Assembly: GCA_030248215.1 (NCBI GenBank)
Contig: JASANG010003380.1
Location: forward strand, 1 to 64,000
Length of the DNA stretch: 64,000 nucleotides
Source of the DNA: Enoplolaimus lenunculus
Lineage: Eukaryota > Nematoda > Enoplea > Enoplida > Thoracostomopsidae
Direction: 5' to 3'
In this document: positions 1-11,582 of the stretch, one piece after another
Numbering within the stretch: the stretch's first letter is position 1
Layout: each line of letters starts with the position of its first letter
Made by a program: the position numbers and the translations under genes
The notes under the pieces: generated by a model
The model's database searches: none
Told to the model about the DNA's origin: nothing
Seen by the model: the letters and a program-made list of their open reading frames with translations, nothing else

Positions 1-299
1 ACGCCAATTGCTGGGTAAGGAGGGTAGAAATGTTGGCACAATCATAAAGGGAGGACATTTTAATGAAATATAATTGCTTTTAAAATTTTAGTTAAAAGCA
101 ATTAAAATTACAGTAATCAGGAACGTTAAACCAGTTATCCAGATAGACAATTGGCATATCAATTTAGGTGTTGCTGTAAGTCAACAGTATACATGATAAT
201 AAATCAGCATACATTTTAAATGTTTGAAAATATCAGTAATATTTTGGTTCCGCAGTACAAATATTGGATAAAAATGTTTATTATATTTAAAAAGTTGAA

Positions 300-590
300 A
301 AAATTAGTATTAAATTGAAATCATCAGAAGAGAAAATTGGGATGTTAATGAAATTCCCAATTTTTACAAACTAAAATACGTCCAAGATGTAACAATGCTT
401 ATTACAGGCGTTGATTTAACTGATATTATTTTATCGTTTACCAATTCTAGAAGAATAAACCAAGCCAATTTCTTACATTTCATGAAAATCAGAACAGTAA
501 TTCTTTAGATAAAGGACAACTATTTCTTGACAAGACATTAATGTTTTAAAAATTAAAATGATGAGTTCTTAAATTTTAATACAATTTGCG
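300..590 (+). repeat. Dispersed repeat shared with 61.9-62.2 kb (left arm copy)
   Basis: An AT-rich repeat containing a motif of the type GTCTTAAAATTTCAAGAC and a stretch around CAACCTAAGTTTA-GACGTAT in the complementary sense. The mirror copy is at about 23,350-23,640, and a third, diverged copy lies outside the palindrome at about 61,908-62,170. It is probably a transposon relic of unknown class. Confidence 0.5.
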
Positions 591-3500
591 ATTTCCAAGT
601 AACAGTTACGTTGAAAATGTCGATGCAACCAGTTGCCAATTAAATTTTTAGATTAGTAGCAGTATTAAGCGGTACATCTAGCATTAATTACCTAGCTAGG
701 TGAAGTGGTGAGGACGAAAGTTTGTTACCTGTAACTTGCAGTTGCCCTAGAAAGGCAACGACGGCCAACATTAAAGTCTGGCCTTGATTTGATTAACAAT
801 TTGCTTAGTAACCGCTATTGATGATAAGCATTCCGTATTGTCTGCTGAAGAATGGCTTGTGCGGAGTGTGATTGCTTCTGTTGTATACACAACGGACCAA
901 CATTCAATTTCAGAAAATTTTCCAAAAATTTTTTAGTGATTTTCTTATTCTTATAATTGTCCATCCTTATAATTGAGTTCTTCAAAAAGATGAATAAATG
1001 ACATACCGCTGAAGGGGCCGTAAGAGACAAAAACAGTGGTGGAATTTTTTCATGAATTAACCACGGCAAAAAATATCATCTGTAACAATCTGTGCGTTTA
1101 TAGATTTTTCTTTAATGATGATAGTATTATGTTTGATCATAAACCTTCAAGGTTGCTGCTATTTTTTACTTCTTGCTTTTGAAAGGGAAACGAAGCAGAT
1201 GGTGGTTGTTAAGCTAAAGAAGTTGCACCAAGCAGCTTTAGTGTACTTCCTAGATCATCGTTAGTAGTTTACTTTGAAGCATGTGAAAACTTCTTGAAAC
1301 AGGTAAAGATAAAGATTTAGAAATGTTATTTCTGATCCGCTCGCATTGTTCCTGCAGCGTGTAAAATTCCAGTTTTTCTAATAAACAGTGCAACTTTCCA
1401 AGTAGATGAAGGTTCTATTTTTAGTTCGTGTACCGTTTATTAGAAACTTGCTTTTTCTTGCTACCAGAAGTTAACTTATTGAAGAAGGCTTAGGTGTTAA
1501 AGAGTCGTAAAGCAGAAGCGATTATCAAGAACTTATTATCCAGTTGACTTTGATGTTGTTAGTGAATCTTGATTTATTATCATGCGGATGAATATTACTT
1601 AATGAATTAATATCGCTACTAATTTTACCACTTGGCGGTCAATTGCTTGAAAAACTTTAATTTGGCTTTGTTTACTAAAAATGTTAGATGATTGTTTGGA
1701 AGAACCAGAAGAGCATGGGCAATCGTATGTGAAGCAGCGTGGCTTGATGGTCAGGTACGATGATATCGAAACGTTGTATGCACGCAACTTCATTGGTTTA
1801 ATTTTAGTGGATACAGCGGTCGTATTGTTGTATATTAATGATGTTTTAGTTTCACAAACCCAAATATTGTCAAAAGTGTAATTGAATTGTAATTTTGAGT
1901 ATTCACCGAACGGCAAGTGTAATGAAGGATTAACAACAATTGAAAAAGAACTTCTGTTAACTGTGTAAGAACTACATACATATAATATGACGAATAATCA
2001 ATATGTAGGTACCAGTTCTATTGTTGTTGCTGGAGTAAGTTTATATATAAGCTGTAAGGGCCAACACTATAATTGGGTGCTGCCTGTTGCATAGAGCGGT
2101 GTTGATTTTAGCAGATTTCCAGCACAGACCAAGTCTTTCATCCGTGTAAATTGGTTGAATGATGGAAGTTGAGCTTTCGTCATCCTCAGGATTTCAACCT
2201 AGTGCATCCGCAATATCTCCGGCAAAAGAAGTTAACATCCAGCTGTGGTATTTCGTATATTGCCGGAGATCCATTGTCTTAGTAAAATATTACATAACTG
2301 TTTATTAAAGATTTATTTATGACCCAAATCACAGTATTTGGCTGCCGAATTTTGTTTGAATTGATAAATATAAGTACTTCGCGAAGCTCAGTTAACACTC
2401 ATAACAACCTTGTATAAACAAAAATTATAGCAAGTATATAGTACATACACATAAAGTTTGTGTGGATAATGCTTAAGTTTTCGTTCGGCAATTGCGCGTA
2501 TAGATCCGGCTCCGGTATTTTTGGGTGTCCAGTTTATCTCGGTTGATGTACGTGAAATATCTTTGCTAGCTACATCTGAAATAATCATGATAGTTACATA
2601 GTGCTGTTTGATACTTGATGGATGATTTGGATCACTAACAATCATAAATGTTATTATTTAGCTTGAACGAATGGATAAACTGTGAAAGGTTTGGCAAATT
2701 CATTCGCTTCACCGGCTGATTTAGGGTTGTAAAGTTTGTTGTTTTATCTTTTGTAATCCCACCAAAGTTCGTGAATCTTGAATCACGTCCTAATTGAGCA
2801 ATTACGATTATCGCGTTCAACCAACAACACATTTGTTAGATATTTTGCTAACATTTTGAGTTGCGACTATCCGCCACCAGTTGCGCCACCAACATATGTG
2901 CCGATAATGTTTGCTTGCGAGTTGATGTACTTCTGCATATGTATAAATTAATGATATTTTCTTTATGTATCCACGTATATAACCGTGATTGCGCATTGAA
3001 CTAACATAAATAGTTGGTTTGTCTCCATAACCAGCAATACCCGCAGGATAACGGCATTCACAATGTATCTGACAAGATTAGGGCATACATTTTGCGTTTA
3101 ATCAGATTCACGAACGATTCAGCGGTCCAAGGCACAGATTTTTCCAGTGGCGAGGGATGAGGCTGCGGCTCGGTTTGGAATAGCGCCAGGTTCCTGTTGG
3201 CATCTTGGTTAGTTGCAGTGCTGACACGTACGACAATGAAAAGCGTTCCAGAACAGTTTGTACATCAGTTTTATTATCTGCATATACATACTGTTTGCAG
3301 CACCTGAATCATCAATGGTGATTGATCGTTATCATTGCGTTGATCTTCCGAATTTTCATTTAATATGCATCGTAATAAGGAGGAGTTTTCATGAGTGTCA
3401 GCTTCAACGCTTTAAATATGCCTGAATTTTGCAGTTTATCAATTGAGAACCTGTAACGCTTTTAATTTTGCGTCCACGTATACAGGCTGCTCATATGATT

Positions 3501-4487
3501 TGAAAACATGCGATGTAACGTTTCTTTAACATTTGTCTTTAAATCATCCGTGATAAGTTTTTCGTTGTTTTTTGTGTTTTTATAGTTTTTTGTATTTTTT
3601 CAGTATCAGCTTATAATTATTGCGTAACTATGAAAGTTCATCATAGATTTTATAGCTAAAATCAAGATCATTATATATCATCCTTATTTTAACAATACAG
3701 CGATACATTTGCTAATTTCTTGATTTCTGTCTGTTTCCAAACCACCGAGATTTAGGTTTAGATCAAAAGTAAAGCTCTATCTAGTACTTGCCAAATACCT
3801 AGGTTGCTGGCCAAGAATGTTCCATATGTATCACTATAGGAACTTGATACTGCGTATACGTGTAAAATAATTGTTATGATTATTAAATGATTGTCTGTAT
3901 TATTTTTTTATCATTGTATATCCAGTTACTGATTTGGTAGAGGGTACGGGTTAGTGTGCGTTGACTTTGTTCCTAATTGGTTTCTGATTATGTCTCATGT
4001 GTATACCAATCATGATTGTTTGTTATTCTTGCTCTTTAATTCTTTTGATATAACTTTGGCTGTAGTTTAGCTGGTTAAATAGTCTAACTTCTTTTGGTAC
4101 AGATTTAAAAAATTATAAATGCATCAAAACCTGTTTTACTTGTGAAGCAATTGGATGTATAGGTCAGAGCTAATCGATATGATCATTTCAAAAGATTAAA
4201 TTCAATTTGTCTGCTTATTAAAACGTGTCAATCGAAATGGGTTACAAACATGGACAACTCGGACATGGGGATCTTAAATATTGGCATTGGTGAATTTGGA
4301 AACACTTTATCCGTTGATTTTGCGATATAGTGTAGATCATTGGTTTTTCTTTTGAACTCCAAAAGCTTCATATAACCGCGACAGGTTAAATGATTATATA
4401 TTATCGGGACCAGAACTTTTTCTCGTTTCGTCTGTCCAAACGTTAGTAATTTGCGCAAGGGGAAAGATAGAGATATTATTTTGGCGA

Positions 4488-4878
4488 CAGGGTGCAACCG
4501 GAATTCCGGTTCCGGTTCCGGCAATTTTTCACCTTCCGGTTCCGGTAAATTTTTACCGGATTTAAAAATTCCGGTATTATAATTTGGCCGTTTTCTTAAC
4601 TTTGCTAATTTTTAAGAATCTCTTTTGACAGCCACTTGTACTCCGAATATAAGCCATTGATGGTGGATTTCACTTCAGTCGATGATGAAAATCTAAAATA
4701 CAACAAATAAAATAAATACCTATGTTCGATTAAGGTTATTTCACAAATAATAGAGCGAAAAATAAGATTAAAATGAAATTTTTGGTGAAATGCATTTTTC
4801 ATTCTCCGGTTCGGGTTCCAGTTTCTGGTAAAATTTTCAAATTCAGTTTCCGGTAGATTGTAATTTCAGTTGCACCTG
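4488..4878 (+). mobile_element. hAT-like miniature element, CCGGAA-rich family (left arm)
   Basis: Ends are CAGGGTGCAACCGGAATTCC and its complement. The flanks TTTGGCGA at 4,480-4,487 and 4,879-4,886 are a perfect 8-bp target duplication, as made by hAT transposases. The outer parts are built of degenerate CCGGAA/CCGGTT repeats. It is 391 bp with no coding capacity. Its exact mirror is 18,921-19,311. Confidence 0.88.
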
Positions 4879-5131
4879 TTTGGCGAAGATTTGCAAGAGT
4901 AAAATACGCATTTTTGCAGGTATTAAAATATACTGCTAAGGTTCAAAAATAAGGTATTTACTCTTCGGAACTGAATTCTGGTTAATACGTCGGTGAAACG
5001 TATATCCGAACAAAATGACATCCAGATTAAACAAGGTTATATGTCGCTGTGTGCGAGTGGTACAAAATACTCTAATTAAATTCATGTCATCGGATTAGTC
5101 ACGCGTTAGCGATTTTGTAAGGCATCTCAAT

Positions 5132-5250
5132 TATATATTATATATATTATATATATATGTATATATTTGTATATAAAATATAATATATAATATATTATAT
5201 ATTTATATATTATATATAATATATTCATATGTATAATGTATAATATATAA
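5132..5250. repeat. TA-rich low-complexity tract
   Basis: Runs of TATA/ATAT with few other bases. Mirror tract at about 18,552-18,670. Further tracts of the same kind lie at 8,103-8,171 and 15,658-15,720. Confidence 0.9.
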
Positions 5251-5399
5251 CCTAACCTCATATAAAAGTTTTTTGGGAGCTAACGTTAATGTAGCGAGCG
5301 AGACAATATATTTGGACTCTAGGATCGACCAGGTTATACTATTGCGTATAAAAGTGTTTAATGTCTGGGAATGTATTCCGGAAACACAGGAGTACGTAT

Positions 5400-5514
5400 C
5401 AGGGTGCAAAGTGCAAGTGGATAATATCGGAATCGAAACGGCGCATTTATGCCGCATTCGAAACTTGTTTTGAACCAGAATTCTAGTCGAAATCGGAATT
5501 CCGGTTGCACCCTG
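5400..5514 (+). mobile_element. Short CAGGGTGCAA-ended element (left arm)
   Basis: A 115-bp element with CAGGGTGCAA at one end and TTGCACCCTG at the other. Its mirror is at 18,288-18,402. It resembles the CCGGAA-rich hAT-like family by its ends. I see no clear 8-bp duplication. Confidence 0.65.
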
Positions 5515-5726
5515 AGCAGTACATAACAGCGCGTAGGCGTATGTTTTTAAGGTATCAGAATTTGAAATCTGTTGTATTCTGCAGCTAAAATCACCCGCAG
5601 CAAAGCGACTTCCGTCTGGCTATAGTTCGGTTGCGGTAAAAGAATGGATTATGCTAATGTGTTGTACTTTATAGGACAAATAATATAGTTCAGGGTATGA
5701 GGTCTTGTTGTCAAATGACTATTATT

Positions 5727-5727
<1 letters not shown>

Positions 5728-5767
<40 letters not shown>
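5728..5767 (+). repeat. AGT trinucleotide microsatellite (left arm)
   Basis: About 13 uninterrupted AGT/TAG units. The mirror ACT array is at 18,035-18,073, so the array was present before duplication and has kept a similar length. Confidence 0.95.
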
Positions 5768-6565
5768 TAATCAGTAAATGTTGATAGAAGCGAATTATGC
5801 AAGTTTTGTTTCATCTACAATTCCGGTATTAAATTTTGGTCGGTGGAAATTACGTAAGATGTTTTGCTTAAAAATCACGTAAAAATTAAACAGGTTTCAT
5901 TTGTATAGTATATAAACATTGACAATCTCCGAAAATCAACCATTGAAGGTCGATTTCACTTCCGTGGATTATGAAAATCGAAAATACAACAGATAAAGTG
6001 AATATCTATTCCCAACTAGGGTTGTTTGATCAATAATATTGCAAAAACGAAAATTGAAATAAAATTTTTCGGTGGCATGTATTTTTCATGTTCCGGTTCC
6101 GTTTCCGGTAATTTTTTCAAATTCCGGTTGCGGTATATTGTAATTCCGGCTGCACCCTGTGTAATATATAGATAGATTAGACTTTATATATTGTTAATAC
6201 GCACGTACTCGTTAGGTTAATATGTGCGAATGGGACCTGTTGTCTTTCCTCGCGTGTACCGATGACAGCTAAAGTTAGCTTAGCCAGTCGACATTTTGGG
6301 TTATATCAATGAAATGTATTATAGAGGCTTTTATTGCATCTACTTTATAGTATACTCAAGTATACTCATGTATAGTGTAATGGGTTTCTGCTCTGGGGTG
6401 TACCGTGCTGTTCGTAAATCAGTGATATAACCTACGTATGTACGGGAGGGCACAAATTGTAATCGTGGGGGGAAAACATCGCGACCGAAAAGTCAAACAC
6501 AATTTAGCATTAAATCTTTATACAATTTTTGGGTTTTGAAAATCGAAGACGGTCACCTCTGGTCG

Positions 6566-6625
6566 TTGTGCGGCGCCTATGTTGTGCGGCGCCTATGTTA
6601 TGCGGCGCCTATGTTGTGCGGCATG
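6566..6625 (+). repeat. Short tandem GCGGCGCCTATGTTGT units
   Basis: About three to four tandem copies of a 17-bp unit containing GCGGCGCC. The mirror site near 17,220-17,245 has a single unit, so this is an expansion in the left arm or a contraction in the right. Confidence 0.8.
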
Positions 6626-6934
6626 TTGTTTCATGTAACTAGTGTTTATGAATGGCGTGTTTGGTATGGTTGGGTGTATAAAGGTTTGTAGGGGTTAAGC
6701 TTAAAAGGAATACTCAAAGTGAACGGCTGAAGTAAGCTGTTTATTGTGTTATGTTGCGTTAGCTTGGGTTGTTTTTAGAGTGATAATTCGGGGCGGGTGC
6801 TTTCAAGTTGTCGCCTGTCGTGGAGTAAACAAGCTTAGAAAATGAACAGTCGTAAGCGTTAGCGTTAGGCCTGATTTTATCCCATAAACTACTGTCAGGG
6901 TGGAAGCTAAACGTCGGTATTTGAAATGTTTTAG

Positions 6935-7217
6935 CAGGGGTCTAACAGGAGCTATGTGTTACCGGAACAGGAATTGAATTTTTAGCAGGAACAGGAATTG
7001 AATTTATTTGCTGGAACAACAACAGGAACGGGAATTTGAAATAATTTTCATTACCGAACTTTGTTGATGGAGTTTTGAGAAAACTAGCGAATTATTTTCA
7101 TTTTCGGTAACGGTTGAAAATTGACCCAGACCAAAGACCAAAAGTCTCGGTGCCGGTAGGTTGGGTATCGGTCTTGCCCTCGGTCTCGCTTGATTTGACC
7201 GAGACCGCCCATCCCTG
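6935..7217 (+). mobile_element. CAGGG-ended composite element with GGTCTCGGTC tract (left arm)
   Basis: Runs from CAGGGGTCTAACAGGAGC to the complement of CAGGGATGGGCGGTCTCGG. The two ends differ, so it may be two nested hAT-like elements. The middle contains CAGGAACAGGAATTGAATT units shared with the 12,898 and 63,364 family. Mirror at 16,616-16,907. Confidence 0.55.
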
Positions 7218-8243
7218 GTTACTAGTTCCAAAGGAAGGTTTTGGACTGAGGATCGACTTGCTAATGCGCGAGGTATGTAAATGAGTTTAACGAAATTTAA
7301 TTTAAATTTGAATAAATAGTTTGCAGGAGTTAAATTGAAATACACGTTTTTACTAAGTACCTATTATGGAATTTAAGATCATATTTGCGTAATTACTGCC
7401 TGCCACTCTACATGTCTCGTTTGTAGTAGGCTTTAGCAACGGTTTATGGTTTTGAAAACAAGCTGTTGTGGTTTTAAATAATTGTAAATTGCGTAAATAT
7501 GTATTACTTACATGTCGTGGCGAACCCGGAAGTTTGGCTTTGAGGGGGCCCGCCATTAAAAACGGCGGAATGTGCTGGCTCTTCTTTAAACATATTTATC
7601 AAAGTGTAAGCGATTATTCAATATGGTAATGTCTTTACCTGGTTTACGACAGCGTAAATTGTGTGGGGTTACGGACTCATTATCCCCTGTGGACGCGCAT
7701 TCATGAGTATACGTACATGGGCGAAGTTGAAACTATTAACAGGGGGGATGTAAAATGTTTTAAAAATTTCGAAGGGGGTGTTTGAGTTAACCAATTGAAA
7801 AAGCTTTTCAAAACCAATGAACCAATTTGAGAAAGGGGGTGTGGTTTGACAACTAACCTCCACCCTTACCCCCTCGGCTACGTTTTTGCGTATGTATGTT
7901 AGCCACGTTTGCCTAGTACAGATGTTGATTGATAGAAGTTGCGTTAGCAATTAAATGCAGGATCCATGTTCGGCGTCTTTGCTTGGGTTTAAGATAATGG
8001 GCTTGGTGTTTCGATCGTCGACCTAGTGAGGTTGTGAGCTGGCTTAAGATTAACTAGGCTAACCATTAGTATTTATTACGATTGTTGCATATATAATGTT
8101 ACGTTTAAATTTATTATATATACTATATATTATATATATATATTATATATATTATATATATTATATATATATGTGTGTGTGCATGGAATAGTGGTTTAGA
8201 TAGTTAGTTAGTTTTATTGGCTTTATTTTAGATGTATATATGG

Positions 8244-8666
8244 CAGGGTGCAACCGGAATTCCGATTCCGATTTGAATTGCGATTTAAAACGAGTTACGA
8301 TCCCGATTCTGTGTGTACAGTCAATCGGAATGGGAATTTTTAAATTTAAATTTTAATTCTATTTGTTGTGATATCTTGTATAAGAATTCTGCATCATTTA
8401 TCTATTGAATTGCTTTCGATGAGTTAACTTATCAATAATAGATTGTAGTATAGCTTTACAGAACCAAAAATCATCGCCAATTTGTTCATGCGACGTTTTT
8501 GAAAACGGTTGCCAGCCAACGGACGCCCTAAATCAATATTATATTTGTTAACACAAATTATCGGTACAGTTATACAATTTCTAGTTCCGATTCCGACTAA
8601 GATTAGAATTCGGGCATAAATTTGCTGTTCCGATTCCAGTATAATCCAGTTCCGGTTTGCACCCTG
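8244..8666 (+). mobile_element. hAT-like miniature element with CAGGGTGCAACC ends (left arm)
   Basis: A 423-bp element with CAGGGTGCAACCGGAATTCC at one end and GGTTTGCACCCTG at the other, flanked by near-identical ATATATGG-type sequence. Non-coding. The mirror at 15,154-15,576 has the same length. Confidence 0.8.
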
Positions 8667-8692
8667 ATATATATGGTTAAATAGGTTTATGG

Positions 8693-9048
8693 CAGGGTGG
8701 TACCGAATTCACAATTTGATCGAATCCGAATCCATTGCTAATTTGCTGAATCCGAATCGAGCAAGTTGCAAATTTAAGTTAAAGCATTAATACAGAATAT
8801 CAACGCAATGCAAGATGCACAACTTTTAAACGTTAATATATTTCGTGCCCGACTACAGTTTTGAGATTTGTGACCTGAAACAAATTTTTTTGTTAATATA
8901 ACAAGTGATTTAAAGTTTTTATTGTATAAAACTGAAAAACATATTGCCGAACATGGTTGGATTTGGCGTTTGGATTCAACTTTTTCACAACCGAATCTGA
9001 TCCACAAAATTTTTCCGCATCCGAATCCGAACCTTTGTTGCCACACTG
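8693..9048 (+). mobile_element. hAT-like miniature element with CAGGGTGGTACCG end (left arm)
   Basis: Ends are CAGGGTGGTACCGAATTC and GTTGCCACACTG. Perfect 8-bp target duplication GTTTATGG at 8,685-8,692 and 9,049-9,056. The interior has GAATCCGAATCCG repeats, a parallel to the CCGGAA repeats of the neighbouring family. Small open frames inside are chance. Confidence 0.87.
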
Positions 9049-9395
9049 GTTTATGGCGAAGAAATTGTAAACTGGAACGGTTAAAGTGTCGATATCTTGT
9101 AGTTGTCGGGCTGGTTGACCGAGATGAGGCGCAGCTAATTAGGCTTTTTTGCGGTATAGTCTGTTTAAAGGTGAATCTTAGGGTTGGCTCAGGTTTGTAA
9201 TACGACGCCTGGTTTAATTTATTTATAATCCGGTTTTTAGCCCAATAGGGGCCTATGGCTAAAATGAGTGTATGTATGGATTGGCAACATTAGTGAATTT
9301 TGGGAGATGGACATTTTTAAAATATGATAGGACTGAAATTTCTCTACAAAAATAAATTTGAGGGTTTTATGAAATATTATGGGCTTCATTTTAAT

Positions 9396-9427
9396 ATATA
9401 GATAAATATATAGATATATAGATATAT

Positions 9428-9482
<55 letters not shown>
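9396..9482. repeat. TA dinucleotide microsatellite (left arm)
   Basis: About 55 bp of pure TA repeats preceded by GATATATA variants. Mirror at about 14,333-14,420. Confidence 0.95.
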
Positions 9483-9484
<2 letters not shown>

Positions 9485-10563
9485 TAATAGGCTGACGAAG
9501 AAGGGTTTGAAAATGTTTGTCAGCGAGTGAACAAAATATTACAAGGTTCAATTTAGGTGTGGAGCTCTTTTAGAGCGGAATAGTGTCGAGGCACGACGAA
9601 TGAACCAAGGCGCCTAGCATGGTACAGAGCCATTCTTAATACAAGGGCAAGGGGGGTTTTTGCTGCGACTGCAAGCGAGCTTTTCATTGCATAGATCGTT
9701 TTAATGCTGGCCGAAGAAAAAATTTTCAACCTGTGGGTGTCGAAAATGTTCGTCGGAGGGGCCCAGCGCTAACGTCACCGGCCGTAGTTTGCGAGCATGG
9801 CTAAGAGAGTGAGCCGCGGAAGTAAGAAGGGTAACTTGAAACCAAACTACAACTATGACTTGAGTTGAGTGTGTAAATTGTTTTTGAAATGAGTTTTGGC
9901 AAGCGAACCTGACTGTCACTAAAAGTTTATAGTGCGATTCGCCGCGTAGTTGTGTTTTGGAGGGAAATGGATCGTGTTTCCGGGAATAGACACAGTACTG
10001 GGCACGGCATCCAAGTGCTGTGTGAGAATAAATTACGTCTGGAAAGTGATGAAATTTGGGTTAGAGAAAAGTAGGAAGTTTGTAGTTTTGGGTGTTGGGC
10101 CCATCGGGTAATCAGGCGGCAGGGTAGCATCACATCATAAGACAATTTGCGAGTTTATATGCTTCCGGAGACTCGCAAAGCATGCCACCGGGAGTCGCGT
10201 TCTTGTCGGGAGCATTTACTACCTCTTTTTTAATGTAATACTTTTTGGAAAGATTGTCGTTGTGTAAATGTTATTGATTATTTTGGGATTGAGATTGTAG
10301 AAAACAATGATGTACAACGCTTTGTTATATCGTATAAGGTGTGAAAAATGTTTGCCTAAAACTACTGGTGAACAATTAAAGTTCCGTACGGAAACGGTAT
10401 TGTAACTTGGTTTGAATTGGAATTTTAACCGAAATCCGGAAATTCTGTTTGCTAACTTGCATATGTTTGCTTTCATACGTTGGTGTATGTATCAGTTTTT
10501 GTTTAATGTTAACTTTAATGCCTGACATTTGAACCGTTGTGGTTAGTATATATGTATATATCT

Positions 10564-10883
10564 AGTGTTCAACCTAATTTCTGCAGAAAATTCAATTCTG
10601 TTTTTGTTTTTGCATTCGAAGGTGATGAGGAGGAATAGTTACTTTTTTTTGTGGCAAATTATGCCTGATCATTTAAGCATTGGAAACTTTGTCTTTAAAA
10701 ATTGTTATTTCTACAGAAGTGTTTTTGCAAAAACTTCAATTTTGCTAATAAACTGTTTCTGTTGTGTTTCGCCAAACCTCGATGATGAAATAGCTGCATT
10801 GTTTAAGCTTATTTGTGGTTAATGAAAATTATTCCAAATTCTCGTTCGTTATTTTCTGATTCCGGTTCCTCCTAGGAACCCTG
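10564..10883 (-). mobile_element. hAT-like element, GGGTTCAAC family (left core copy)
   Basis: A degenerate copy of the family seen intact at 63,364-63,792. It has the same interior (GGAAACTTTGTCTTTAAAAA, then AAACTGTTTCTGTTGTGTTT) and the end GGAACCCTG. Mirror at 12,898-13,266. Confidence 0.75.
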
Positions 10884-10887
10884 ATAT

Positions 10888-11254
10888 CAGGGTGCACCCG
10901 GAAACCGGAATTTGAAAATTCTACCGTTAAGCTTGAACGCTAAAAATGCATTTTACCAAAAATTTCATTTTAATCTTATTTTTTGCTCTATTATTTGTAA
11001 ATAACCTTAGTCAACATAGGTATTTATTTCTGTTCCTGTTACTGACAAAATTTAAGTTTTCCTCCTAAGTTACCCTGAAATCCACCATTAATGGCTTATA
11101 TTCGGAATACAAGTGGCTTTTTAAAGTATCTTAAAGATTAGCAAAGTTAAAAAAACGGCCAAATTATAACACCGGATCTTTAAATCCGGTAAAATTTACC
11201 GTAACCGGAACCGGAAGGGAAAAAATGCCGGAACCGGAATTCCGGTTGCACCCT
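10888..11254 (+). mobile_element. hAT-like CCGGAA-rich element present only in the left arm
   Basis: A 367-bp relative of the 4,488 family with ends CAGGGTGCACCCGG and CCGGTTGCACCCT. The right arm reads straight through the equivalent site at about 12,890-12,897, so this is an arm-specific insertion (or a loss on the right). Confidence 0.82.
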
Positions 11255-11582
11255 ATATATATATACATATATATATTATATATTATATATATTATATATA
11301 TAAATTAAAAATGCTTTTAATATTAGTAGAGTAGTTTTTAAAACTGAGTTTGATATTTTTAGTAAAAGCGTCTGACACAATATATAGTAAGCGCTTATGC
11401 ACTGGTAGTGTTAATTTATCATTGAAATACAAATAGAGAGTATTATAAATCTTTGGTCGATTAATTTTTTATAGTACTTGTTCGGTTTGAAATAGGCCCA
11501 AAACGATGGATGAATCTGAGTTCACTGAAATGATGGTAGCATTAATTAGTATATAGGTTATATATTAAAGGTGTCATAGTTA

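Noticed and set aside
7669-7950. 93-codon frame conserved in both arms (mirror 15,878-16,159)
   Set aside because: It looks protein-like in composition but sits in a region with a near-identical mirror, has no recognisable domain, and is explained by arm identity.
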